64,000 nucleotides of DNA from assembly GCA_017434755.1 (NCBI GenBank), contig JAFRER010000010.1:1-64000 (forward strand), read 5' to 3'. The stretch comes from Oscillospiraceae bacterium. GTDB taxonomy: Bacteria > Bacillota > Clostridia > Oscillospirales > Oscillospiraceae. The translations under genes were made by a program, and so were the position numbers. Each line of letters opens with the position of its first letter. Positions within the stretch are counted from its first letter, which is position 1. Positions 1 to 8,470 of the stretch are shown here, one piece after another. The notes beneath the pieces were generated by a model. That model worked only from the letters and a program-made list of their open reading frames with translations. It was not told where the DNA came from and did no database searches.

Positions 1-1350
1 GATGTGTCCATCCTCGAGATCGGCGGCGGCGTGATCGAAGTTCTGGCCACCGCTGGCAACAACCGCCTCGGCGGCGATGACTTCGACGCCTGCATCACCA
101 AGTACCTCGTGGACGAGTTCAGGAAGAGCGACGGCGTGGACCTCAGCGGCGACAGAGTCGCCATGCAGCGTCTGCGTGAGGCCGCGGAGAAGGCCAAGAT
201 CGAGCTGAGCGGCGTCACCACCTCGAACATCAACCTGCCGTACATCACGGCGGACGCCACCGGCCCGAAGCACCTCGACATCACGCTCACCAGAGCAAAG
301 TTCAACGAGCTGACCCACCACCTCGTCGAGAAGACGATGGGCCCCGTGAAGCAGGCTCTGTCCGACTCCGGCCTCCAGCCCAGCGACATCAGCAAGGTCC
401 TGCTGGTCGGCGGTTCCAGCCGTATCCCGGCCGTTCAGGAGATGGTCAAGTCCCTCGTCGGCAAAGAGGGCTTTAAGGGCATCAACCCGGATGAGTGCGT
501 CGCCATCGGTGCGGCCATCCAGGGCGGTGTTCTCGGCGGCGATGTCCAGGGCATCCTGCTCCTCGATGTAACGCCTCTGTCCCTCGGCATCGAGACTCTC
601 GGCGGCGTCTGCACCAGACTCATCGAGCGCAACACCACCATCCCCACCAAGAAGAGCCAGATCTTCTCCACCGCCGCGGACAACCAGACCTCCGTTGAGG
701 TCAACGTGCTCCAGGGCGAGCGTGAGATGGCCCAGTACAACAAGAGCCTCGGCCGCTTCCATCTGGACGGCATTGCCCCCGCCCGCCGCGGCGTGCCGCA
801 GATCGAGGTCACCTTCGATATAGACGCCAACGGCATCGTGAACGTCTCCGCCAAGGACCTCGGCACCGGCAAGGAGCAGCACATCACCATCACCTCCTCC
901 TCCAACATGTCCAAGGACGACATCGAGAAGGCTGTCAAAGAGGCCGAGATGTACGCCGCCGAGGACAAGAAGCGGAAAGAGGAGATCGATATCCGCAACC
1001 AGGGCGACCAGATGGTCTACCAGACCGAGCAGACCCTCAGCGAGATGGGCGACAAGCTCGATCCTTCCGACAAGGGCGAGATCGAGGGCAAGCTCTCCGC
1101 GCTGAAGACGGCCCTCACCGGCAGCGATTCCGAGTCCATCAAGAGAGCCACCGAGGAGCTCACCCAGGCCTTCTACAAGATCTCCGAGAAGCTCTATCAG
1201 CAGAGCGGAGCGGCAGGCGGCCCCGGTGCAGGACCGAATCCCGGCGCTGGCTACGGCCCGCAGGGCGGCTATGATCCCAATGGCGGCAACCCGGGCGGTC
1301 AGGATTACTATGACGCCGACTACACTGTCGTCGATGACGATAAGAAGTAA
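1..1350 (+). CDS. dnaK: Chaperone DnaK (Hsp70), 5'-truncated
   Basis: ATP-dependent cytosolic Hsp70 chaperone that works with DnaJ and GrpE. The reading frame is open from base 1, so the N-terminal part of the ATPase domain lies outside the window. Visible are the later ATPase-domain motifs [10 protein letters not shown] and [14 protein letters not shown], the linker [14 protein letters not shown], the beta-sandwich substrate domain, the helical lid and the usual Gly/Pro-rich tail ending in an acidic [12 protein letters not shown]. dnaJ follows 90 bp downstream, the usual Firmicute order. Identity is certain. Confidence 0.98.
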   Translation, partial: DVSILEIGGGVIEVLATAGNNRLGGDDFDACITKYLVDEFRKSDGVDLSGDRVAMQRLREAAEKAKIELSGVTTSNINLPYITADATGPKHLDITLTRAKFNELTHHLVEKTMGPVKQALSDSGLQPSDISKVLLVGGSSRIPAVQEMVKSLVGKEGFKGINPDECVAIGAAIQGGVLGGDVQGILLLDVTPLSLGIETLGGVCTRLIERNTTIPTKKSQIFSTAADNQTSVEVNVLQGEREMAQYNKSLGRFHLDGIAPARRGVPQIEVTFDIDANGIVNVSAKDLGTGKEQHITITSSSNMSKDDIEKAVKEAEMYAAEDKKRKEEIDIRNQGDQMVYQTEQTLSEMGDKLDPSDKGEIEGKLSALKTALTGSDSESIKRATEELTQAFYKISEKLYQQSGAAGGPGAGPNPGAGYGPQGGYDPNGGNPGGQDYYDADYTVVDDDKK

Positions 1351-1446
1351 GTCAGAGCACATCTGAACAGAAAGCGGGGCCGGGTAATACCGGCCTCGCC
1401 TTACGCGCCATAAAGGGAGATCCCATCCTCAGAGAGGAGAATGCAA

Positions 1447-2577
1447 ATGGCAGAAAAAAGAGATTACTATGAGGTGCTCGGCGTCCAGAAGGGCGCAAGC
1501 GCCGATGAGATAAAAAAAGCATACAGAAAGCTTGCCAAGGAGAACCATCCGGACCTCCATCCCGGCGACAAGGCCGCCGAGGAGCGCTTCAAGGAGATCA
1601 ACGAGGCCTATGAGATCCTCTCCGATGAGGACAAGAGGGCCAAGTATGACCAGTACGGCCATGCGGCCTTCGATCCCAACGCCGGCTTCGGTGGCGGCTT
1701 CGATGGCTTCGGCGGATTCGGAGACCTCGGCGACATCTTCGGCGACCTGTTCAGCGGCTTCGGCTTCGGCGGCGGCGCCACGAGGGCCAACCCCAACGCC
1801 CCGCGCAGGGGCGAGAACCTCCGCGTTTCCGTGAACATCAGCTTCGAGGAGGCCGCCTTCGGCTGCAAGAAGGACGTCACCATCGGCAAGGTGGAAAAGT
1901 GCGCCGAATGCAACGGCACCGGCTGCGCCCCGGGGACCACCCCCGAGGTCTGCCCCGACTGCAAGGGCAGCGGCCAGGTGCGCACCACCCAGCGCACGCC
2001 TTTCGGCATGGCGCAGAGCACCGCAGCCTGCTCCAAGTGCAAGGGCACCGGCAAGATCATCCACCAGCCCTGCAAGACCTGCAGAGGACTCGGCAGCGTG
2101 CGCAAGCAGCAGAAGATCAACGTCACCATCCCTGCCGGCATAGACGACGGGCAGACGATCTCCCTCCGCGGCCAGGGCAACGCCGGCGTGAACGGCGGCT
2201 CGGCGGGCGACCTGCTGGTCACCGTCATCGTGCGGCCCCATGCCCGCTTCGAGCGTGACGGCTCCTCCGTCCTGCTCGATCAGGAGATCAGCTACGCGCA
2301 GGCGGCTCTCGGCGCAGAGGTCGAGGTGCCCACACTGGACGGCCCCGTGAAGCTGACGATCCCCGAAGGCACGCAGCCCGGCTCGGTGTTCCGTCTCCGC
2401 GGCAAGGGCATCCCGTATCTGCGGGGCAGCGGCAGGGGGGACCAGTTCGTCACCGTCCGGCTCGGGGTCCCGAAGAACCTCACAAGCTCCCAGAAGGAGC
2501 TGCTCAGGCAGTTCGCCGCCTCCATGGGCGAGCTTGACGGCGGCAAATCCGGCATCTTCGGGAAAAAGAAAAAGTAA
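1447..2577 (+). CDS. dnaJ: Chaperone DnaJ (Hsp40)
   Basis: Co-chaperone that delivers substrates to DnaK and stimulates its ATPase. The order is a J domain with the HPD tripeptide (NHPDLHPGD), a Gly/Phe-rich linker (about residues 75-110), four CxxCxGxG zinc motifs ([32 protein letters not shown]) and the C-terminal peptide-binding domains. An ATG at 1441 is in frame, but it almost abuts the GAGAGGAG ribosome-binding site. I prefer 1447, which gives normal spacing and the usual start [13 protein letters not shown]. About 376 residues, full length. Confidence 0.97.
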   Translation: MAEKRDYYEVLGVQKGASADEIKKAYRKLAKENHPDLHPGDKAAEERFKEINEAYEILSDEDKRAKYDQYGHAAFDPNAGFGGGFDGFGGFGDLGDIFGDLFSGFGFGGGATRANPNAPRRGENLRVSVNISFEEAAFGCKKDVTIGKVEKCAECNGTGCAPGTTPEVCPDCKGSGQVRTTQRTPFGMAQSTAACSKCKGTGKIIHQPCKTCRGLGSVRKQQKINVTIPAGIDDGQTISLRGQGNAGVNGGSAGDLLVTVIVRPHARFERDGSSVLLDQEISYAQAALGAEVEVPTLDGPVKLTIPEGTQPGSVFRLRGKGIPYLRGSGRGDQFVTVRLGVPKNLTSSQKELLRQFAASMGELDGGKSGIFGKKKK

Positions 2578-2590
2578 AGAGAGATAGATT

Positions 2591-2634
2591 AAACCAGATT
2601 CTGGCAGCATTTGCTGACAGAATCTGGTTTGTTG
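2591..2634 (+). terminator. Terminator after dnaJ
   Basis: A 13-bp perfect stem, AAACCAGATTCTG at 2591-2603 paired with 2618-2630, with a 14-nt loop and T-rich sequence after it. It separates the heat-shock operon from the more AT-rich island that begins with the next gene. Confidence 0.75.
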
Positions 2635-2687
2635 CAGTTTTATAGCGAAAGACACCTTTTAATGGTTTTTGAGGATGGAGTTAAACG

Positions 2688-5600
2688 ATGGGCCTGTTCC
2701 AGAGACTGTTCTCTAAAAAGAGAGCAACCAAGGAGAATATAGAACCGCCGGAAGAACTTAAGCGCGTTCGAGCGCTTGATGCTTTCATGCGTTCACTTCT
2801 CTGTGGGGATCATTATGTCGCTAAAAGTGAATATCTGGACAAGTTGGCAGAAAACAAGGATCTTGTAAGTAGGTTTGAGGTTTTGCGAGATAGCGGTACA
2901 CTCACAGATTACTGCAGAAAATACGATGTTTCAGAGGCAGAGGTTGCTCCAATTCTGACAAGATTCAGGAACTATACTGAATTGATTGACTCTCAGAATG
3001 AGCAGTTCGTCAATACGCAGATGGTATCGCAAAAAGGATATCTTGATAAGATATTGAAAGATTGCGATCCGAATATCTGTCTGGATGAAGATCAGCGAAG
3101 GGTAGTGCTCACGGACGAGGACTACTGCCTTGTAGTAGCAGGAGCGGGAGCTGGTAAGACAACCACAGTTGCGGCAAAGGTCAAGTACCTTGTTGATAAA
3201 TGCAGTGTCGACCCAAAACAGATTCTTGTGATTTCATTTACGAACAAGGCAGTCAACGAATTAAAGCAGCGCATTGTCGGTGAATTGCATATCCAGTGCC
3301 CGATTGCAACTTTCCATTCCACAGGTAATGCGGTACTGCATAAGCAAAGTCCGGAAAAACTGAATATCGTTGATGACAGTACGCTCTACTTTGTTGTTCA
3401 GGATTATTTCAGAGAAACAATTCTTAAAAATGAGAGTGCAGTTAATAATCTCATACTGTTTTTCGCGTCATATTTTGATGCACCATATGAAGGATCTGAT
3501 TTAAACACATTTTTCAATCAAATTGCGAAATCCAACTTCACAACCATGCGGAGCGAGATAGATGATTTTAAACAGCAAGTAATTGATATAAGAACAAAGA
3601 AAACCGTTACTATTCAAAGTGAAATAATGCGATCCAGCCAGGAAGTAGAGATAGCTAATTATCTCTATCTTAATGGTATAGATTACGAATACGAGCCGCT
3701 CTACAAGTACGACATTCTTTTATCTCGAAAGCCATATACGCCGGACTTTATCATCAGACAGGGAGACAAAGAGGCATATCTTGAGCATTTCGGAATCACT
3801 GAGAACGGTAGCAATAATCGCTACTCTTCTGATGAACTTGAAGCATATAAGAAAGCAGTAAATGACAAGATCAATCTGCATCGACAGCATGGAACAAAGC
3901 TATTGTATACCTTCTCGGCATATAAAGACGGTCGTTCATTGAACGAACATCTTAAGGAGCAGCTTGAAAACGCCGGATTTGAGCTCCATCCCCGCTCTAA
4001 CAGAGAGGTTATGGAAAAGCTTGTCGTTTCTGAAGAAAACAGATATATCAGAAAGCTTGTCACCCTGATATGCCGGTTTATCAGTAATTTCAAGACCAAC
4101 GGTTATACTGCGGATGAGTTTGAGCGAATGTATCATTCTACCCAGAATGTCAGAACACGTCTTTTCCTAAACATTTGCAATGACTGTTATCTCGAATACC
4201 AACAATATCTGAAAAAGAATCAGGCTGTCGATTTTCAGGATATGATCAACGAATCAGCCAGAATTTTGCGTGAAGTCAAAGATATGAAGCAAAAACTGGA
4301 TTTCAGATACATAATTGTGGATGAGTATCAGGACATTTCCCGCCAGCGCTTCGATCTTGTTTCAGCCCTTCATGAAGTGACTTCCGCAAAAATAATAGCT
4401 GTCGGAGATGATTGGCAGTCGATTTATGCATTTAGTGGTTCCGACATCACCCTGTTCACCAAGTTCAAAGAAAAAATGGGTTATGCGACCCTGTTGAAGA
4501 TAGTGCGAACCTATAGGAACTCGCAGGAAGTTATTGATATCGCAGGAAATTTCATCCAGAAGAATAAAGAGCAAATACAGAAAGACCTTATCTCTCCGAA
4601 GCATATTGAAGATCCTGTTATTGTTTATACTTATGATAGCCGCCGCAAAGAAAAGGACGGCGACAACCGAAGTGGAGCAAACTATGCCATTGCTCATGCG
4701 ATAGAGATAGCACTGGAACAAATCATGGCCTATAACAGGGCGGAGAAAAAGCCAGCAGATTCATCGATTCTTTTGTTGGGCAGATTTGGGTTTGATGGAG
4801 ACAGGCTAGAAAAATCTGGATTGTTTGAGTTCATTTCGAGGGGAAGCAAGATAAGATCCGTAAAATACCCGAAGCTCAATATAACTTTCATGACAGCGCA
4901 TTCATCTAAAGGGTTAGGCTATGATAATGTCATTGTGATTAACGGCCGGAATGAAACATACGGGTTCCCCTCAAAAATTGAGAATGATCCGGTGCTGTCT
5001 TTCGTCGTAAAAGAAGATCTCTCTATCCAGTATGCAGAGGAACGCCGACTGTTCTATGTCGCGATGACACGAACGAAGAACAGGGTCTTCTTTATTGCTC
5101 CGGAACAAAACCCATCCGAATTTCTTCTTGAACTCAAGCACGATTATAAAAATGTGGTGCTGAAGGGAAACTGGAATGAGGATCCGACAACTTCGCCTAT
5201 GTATAAAAAGACATGTCCCATGTGCGGTTATCCTATGCAATTCCGTTATAAGGCGGCTTATGGACTCAGGCTTTATATCTGCACAAATGATCCTGAAGTC
5301 TGTGGATTCATGACGAACAATGCCGCTGCAGGTAAGCTTTCCATCATAAAGTGCGACCAATGCCGGGACGGATATTTGATAGTAAAACCGGGAAAAGAGA
5401 AGACCAATTACATGCTCGGTTGCACGAACTACAAGAAGGATGGAACTGGGTGCAAACGCATAATGGCACCCAAATACTTTTATGAGTATATGCATATTAA
5501 GGATGAAGTGCCAGCCCCTCCGGTTGTGATACCAAAAGGAGCAGATTTCAAACCAAAACAGCAAGCTGCAGATCCTGCACCGGAGATTTGTGTGCCGGAG

Positions 5601-5969
5601 CTCAAGCCAATCGAGTATAATGGGTATGACTTGAACCAGACACTGGGAACGATCCTGAAAACACTGTCGGAAATCAGTCAGCACAAATACTATAGTATGA
5701 CGACGCTGGTTGATGTTCTTCGCGGATCAAAGAGTAATAAGATCTTATCTGATCATTTGGATCAGCTTAACGGATATGGAAGGTTGGCAAAGATAGAGCG
5801 GGATGATGTTCAATATCTGGTTGAATGGCTTGTCCAGAACGGGTTTATCTTAAAAACCAAAGGCCAGTATCCAGTACTCCATCCCACATACAATGGTGAG
5901 CATTACGGAGAAATCATATCGAGGCAAAAACTTCAGGCACTTAAAATAAAATTGCAAAATTTAAGCTGA
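2688..5969 (+). CDS. UvrD/HelD-like helicase with nuclease-like insert, zinc ribbons and RQC-like C terminus
   Basis: A 1093-residue superfamily 1A DNA helicase. Walker A AGAGAGKTTT is near residues 151-160, Walker B VDEYQD near 544-549, then VGDDWQSIYAFSGSD (motif III), TAHSSKGLGYDNV (motif V) and EERRLFYVAMTRTK (motif VI). Between motifs I and II, around residues 310-440, an insert with PDF (352-354) and YLEHFG (364-369) resembles PD-(D/E)xK nuclease folds, although the lysine position is Phe. After the motor come two topoisomerase-type zinc ribbons (CPMC near 843; CDQC about 45 residues later). The last 110 residues look like the RQC winged helix of RecQ (TLVDVLRGSKSNKIL). Base composition is poorer in GC than in dnaJ. 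A role in repair or in defence against foreign DNA is inference. Confidence 0.85.
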   Translation: MGLFQRLFSKKRATKENIEPPEELKRVRALDAFMRSLLCGDHYVAKSEYLDKLAENKDLVSRFEVLRDSGTLTDYCRKYDVSEAEVAPILTRFRNYTELIDSQNEQFVNTQMVSQKGYLDKILKDCDPNICLDEDQRRVVLTDEDYCLVVAGAGAGKTTTVAAKVKYLVDKCSVDPKQILVISFTNKAVNELKQRIVGELHIQCPIATFHSTGNAVLHKQSPEKLNIVDDSTLYFVVQDYFRETILKNESAVNNLILFFASYFDAPYEGSDLNTFFNQIAKSNFTTMRSEIDDFKQQVIDIRTKKTVTIQSEIMRSSQEVEIANYLYLNGIDYEYEPLYKYDILLSRKPYTPDFIIRQGDKEAYLEHFGITENGSNNRYSSDELEAYKKAVNDKINLHRQHGTKLLYTFSAYKDGRSLNEHLKEQLENAGFELHPRSNREVMEKLVVSEENRYIRKLVTLICRFISNFKTNGYTADEFERMYHSTQNVRTRLFLNICNDCYLEYQQYLKKNQAVDFQDMINESARILREVKDMKQKLDFRYIIVDEYQDISRQRFDLVSALHEVTSAKIIAVGDDWQSIYAFSGSDITLFTKFKEKMGYATLLKIVRTYRNSQEVIDIAGNFIQKNKEQIQKDLISPKHIEDPVIVYTYDSRRKEKDGDNRSGANYAIAHAIEIALEQIMAYNRAEKKPADSSILLLGRFGFDGDRLEKSGLFEFISRGSKIRSVKYPKLNITFMTAHSSKGLGYDNVIVINGRNETYGFPSKIENDPVLSFVVKEDLSIQYAEERRLFYVAMTRTKNRVFFIAPEQNPSEFLLELKHDYKNVVLKGNWNEDPTTSPMYKKTCPMCGYPMQFRYKAAYGLRLYICTNDPEVCGFMTNNAAAGKLSIIKCDQCRDGYLIVKPGKEKTNYMLGCTNYKKDGTGCKRIMAPKYFYEYMHIKDEVPAPPVVIPKGADFKPKQQAADPAPEICVPELKPIEYNGYDLNQTLGTILKTLSEISQHKYYSMTTLVDVLRGSKSNKILSDHLDQLNGYGRLAKIERDDVQYLVEWLVQNGFILKTKGQYPVLHPTYNGEHYGEIISRQKLQALKIKLQNLS

Positions 5970-5976
5970 TTCAGCT

Positions 5977-6099
5977 ATGGAAGTTCAAGAGATGGGTGAA
6001 GGTGGACATTTTGAGACAAGGCCGATTAATATCAATTCATTGACTCGTATTGGAGAAACAAAAGAATTCAGCATAAAGAGCATGATCATAAGACGATAA
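5977..6099 (+). CDS. Possible 40-residue ORF
   Basis: A short ATG-initiated frame directly after the helicase stop codon, encoding a 40-residue hydrophilic peptide. No clear ribosome-binding site precedes it and I recognise no family. It may be a remnant or not coding at all. Its only support is tight placement between two same-strand genes. Confidence 0.15.
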   Translation: MEVQEMGEGGHFETRPININSLTRIGETKEFSIKSMIIRR

Positions 6100-6143
6100 A
6101 ACCCTCTATTACCTAAAGAGAGGATTTATGGAAGTGGTATTTG

Positions 6144-6977
6144 ATGATTACATCTAGTTCATTAAACTATACAGATTCATTATTTCGTAAATATGTAAAC
6201 GACATATTGAATGATAATGATACATCTCTTTGGGATGAAATAATTGTCAAGCTATTAATTGATAATCCATATCTTGCAGAAGGGGCGGAAAAAGGGTATT
6301 GGTTGACTAGGGCTAGAAAGCACCCGGATAGGGTTTACCTACCTTATACCGGAGAAGATATAGGGATGAATAAGAAGGCCGCAAAAGAAACAATCAACCT
6401 TGAAAAAAGATGGGGCAATCTGTTTTATCTTTGTTCAGATTTAAGTTATGATACTGCATTTAAAGAAATCGAATTGCAAGATAATCTTCAAGGATCATTA
6501 GGGTACTTCTATATCAATGAGGACTTAAAGCTATATAATGCTTCAAGCCCATCCGCAATAACGGATTCTGATCTAAAAATCAATGGGATAGATTCCGGTG
6601 CAGCATTAACCGTGATGGTTCGTCTTATTCACGATAATTTTCATTGGCCTGTTGATGAAGAGAAAAACATATATAAGGTAACAAATCATATTGTTAAGCT
6701 GATCACTACACAAACAGATTATGATGGCATAATATCGAAAAGTACAAAGAATAAGAGTAAATGGAATATATCTTTAGTTGATGATAAAAAACTATCCTGG
6801 GGGTTTTCAAAACTGCTAACACCAGAGACAAATGGAGAGTACTTTTGTCAAGTGATATTAAAAAATGAAAAAGAGTATGAACAATTCAAAGACTTCACTA
6901 CTGAGTACATAAAGATCAGAAATAAGAACCATGTTCCAAAGCAATTTCAAGAAATGTTCGATTTTGAGTTTCCGTGA
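6144..6977 (+). CDS. RES-domain protein (putative NAD-targeting enzyme)
   Basis: A 277-residue AT-rich gene. The segment around residues 53-130 has the layout of RES domains: an early basic pair (LTRARKH, R56/R58), GMNKKAAKE, then RWGNLFYLCSDLSYDTAFKEIEL ending in the acidic position (E108/E110), and a strand pair before DLKLYN. DYDGIISKSTKN later matches the conserved Ser-containing strand. Many RES proteins are toxins that degrade NAD, usually paired with an Xre-type antitoxin; no such partner is adjacent here. A TTG at 6141 is also possible as start. A competing ATG at 6128 runs only nine codons. Function is assigned by motif resemblance only. Confidence 0.55.
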   Translation: MITSSSLNYTDSLFRKYVNDILNDNDTSLWDEIIVKLLIDNPYLAEGAEKGYWLTRARKHPDRVYLPYTGEDIGMNKKAAKETINLEKRWGNLFYLCSDLSYDTAFKEIELQDNLQGSLGYFYINEDLKLYNASSPSAITDSDLKINGIDSGAALTVMVRLIHDNFHWPVDEEKNIYKVTNHIVKLITTQTDYDGIISKSTKNKSKWNISLVDDKKLSWGFSKLLTPETNGEYFCQVILKNEKEYEQFKDFTTEYIKIRNKNHVPKQFQEMFDFEFP

Positions 6978-7065
6978 AAGCGCGTCAAACGGAATATAAC
7001 AATCAACTTCCCTCTCAAACAGTGTGATACTTGGTATAAAACGGAATTGACAAGGATTATAACAG

Positions 7066-7098
7066 AACAGGACAGCATACGCTGTCCTGTTTCATTTT
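7066..7098 (+). terminator. Terminator after the RES gene
   Basis: An 11-bp stem, AACAGGACAGC (7066-7076) paired with 7081-7091, with an ATAC tetraloop and a T-rich tail. It lies between two convergent genes. Confidence 0.75.
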
Positions 7099-7140
7099 CC
7101 CTCGGCTTTGAGGCTGATGGCACTTGATTAGCAACCAGAA

Positions 7141-8319
7141 TTACAAATCAAGGCCTTCAGTCACAAAATCTATGATACCTCTGAAAACATCCAAAGGATT
7201 TCTGTCTGAATCACCAGAGTAAGCGCAATACAGAAAAAGTGCATCATACGGATTTCCAGGATACAGCATAGAGAGCCCGCTCTCATTGAGAACGCTATCA
7301 AGCTCATCACAGAAGCTCTCATAATCAGCGGCTGAGTCTTTAGCTAGTTTGGCCTTGACCCAATACCAGTAGAAATATATCAGTATGAGGTTCTTCCTCA
7401 GAACATATGCCGAATCCGTCTTCTTGATCGACTGCTTGTCGGGAAATTGATTCGCTATTTCTTTACGGAACTGTTCTTTGAATACATTCTTCTCGCCGGC
7501 CTTCCGCACATGCTCTGTTCCAAAAATGATCCTAAGGGCGAAATCGCTTGAGTATTTGCTTTGATTTGCAAATACCGATTTGGCTTTTCCCTTTTCATCA
7601 TATTCCTGATACTCTTGTAGCTCGGACTCCATTTGCGCAAGCCCTTTGTTTTCTGATGAACCTGTGATTTCTTCCCATTTTTCCTCCATAATCCTTGCGC
7701 CGGTCACATTGTTCATAGAAAAGTTGTGTGGATGACTCTGTATATACTTGATGATTTCTTTTTCATCCGCTTTCAAGGCGAAATCCCTGATCTGATAGGT
7801 CAGAACAGTCTCATCCTTCACAGGAGCGTTTTTTTCTGCCTGAACCGTGGCAATCAACGTTTCTGCGATGTTATACGGTATTCTATCGCGTAGGCAGAAG
7901 AAGTAGATGAATTCATCTTTCCTTCTGTAAATGAAAGATCTGTCGAGCAGAACATCATTAAACAGAATCCCGGTTTCTTTAACATCAAGTCCAAGAACAA
8001 AGGCGATTTTGAACAGGTTCTTTCTTGCAGAGTCATCCATTTTCGGAGATGTGTCCGTAAACCAGGAATTCATAGTGTTCCTGTTCAGAGCTATTCCTTT
8101 TTCTTTTGCTTTTTTTAGAAGATCATCCTTGGCTGCCGCTGCGCTGAGTTCCTGACCGGTTTGTTTGTTATAGAATCGGAGAAGTCTTTCTGGGAAAGAA
8201 CGGATCTCTTTATTGATATAGTCAAGAATGGCCTCGTAGTCATCGTCTTCATCCAAGGCTGATACTGCTAGAACATCATCAATACCTTGAGTATAGTCGC
8301 CGTATTTTTTTTCAGCCAT
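7141..8319 (-). CDS. Putative HTH-type regulator, unknown family
   Basis: A 392-residue protein of unknown function, divergent from the kinase-STAND gene with 151 bp between their starts. Residues about 36-156 are predicted all-helical and have the same layout as the C terminus of the protein at 16312-17256: a cryptic HTH-like segment (ALNRNTMNSWF), then RKNLFKIAFVLGLDVKET, then a segment ending IPYNIAETLI. The remaining 230 residues are charged and helical and match nothing I know. No membrane segment or signal peptide is seen. Its position opposite the kinase gene suggests a local regulator, which is inference. Confidence 0.6.
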   Translation of the reverse strand: MAEKKYGDYTQGIDDVLAVSALDEDDDYEAILDYINKEIRSFPERLLRFYNKQTGQELSAAAAKDDLLKKAKEKGIALNRNTMNSWFTDTSPKMDDSARKNLFKIAFVLGLDVKETGILFNDVLLDRSFIYRRKDEFIYFFCLRDRIPYNIAETLIATVQAEKNAPVKDETVLTYQIRDFALKADEKEIIKYIQSHPHNFSMNNVTGARIMEEKWEEITGSSENKGLAQMESELQEYQEYDEKGKAKSVFANQSKYSSDFALRIIFGTEHVRKAGEKNVFKEQFRKEIANQFPDKQSIKKTDSAYVLRKNLILIYFYWYWVKAKLAKDSAADYESFCDELDSVLNESGLSMLYPGNPYDALFLYCAYSGDSDRNPLDVFRGIIDFVTEGLDL

Positions 8320-8355
8320 GTCTGAATCCTCCGTGCATGATTCGCCATTATTTCT

Positions 8356-8383
8356 TTGATAATACCATAAAGTCTGATATAAT
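8356..8383 (+). promoter_or_regulatory. Promoter of the kinase-STAND gene
   Basis: TTGATA at 8356-8361 and TATAAT at 8378-8383 with a 16-bp spacer. Transcription would start near 8390, placing the 17-bp repeat at 8402-8418 and the hairpin at 8441-8462 inside an 80-nt 5' untranslated region. Confidence 0.7.
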
Positions 8384-8401
8384 TTAAATATTAAATGTAT
8401 C

Positions 8402-8418
8402 TGTCAGCGAAAAATACA
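8402..8418 (+). repeat. Copy 1 of the 17-bp island repeat
   Basis: TGTCAGCGAAAAATACA, identical to the copies at 12009-12025 and 13813-13829. This copy stands alone and is predicted to be in the transcribed leader of the kinase-STAND gene. Confidence 0.85.
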
Positions 8419-8438
8419 AATAGCAGGGAGACCGTGCT

Positions 8439-8467
8439 AACCTCAGTTCAAAAGCACTGAGGAGGTT
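8439..8467 (+). promoter_or_regulatory. Hairpin covering the ribosome-binding site
   Basis: CCTCAGT (8441-8447) pairs with ACTGAGG (8456-8462), which includes part of the Shine-Dalgarno sequence GAGGAGG just before the ATG at 8471. A second pairing, AACCTC (8439-8444) with GAGGTT (8462-8467), is also possible. Either fold would limit translation of the kinase-STAND protein unless opened. Confidence 0.5.
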
Positions 8468-8470
8468 CAT

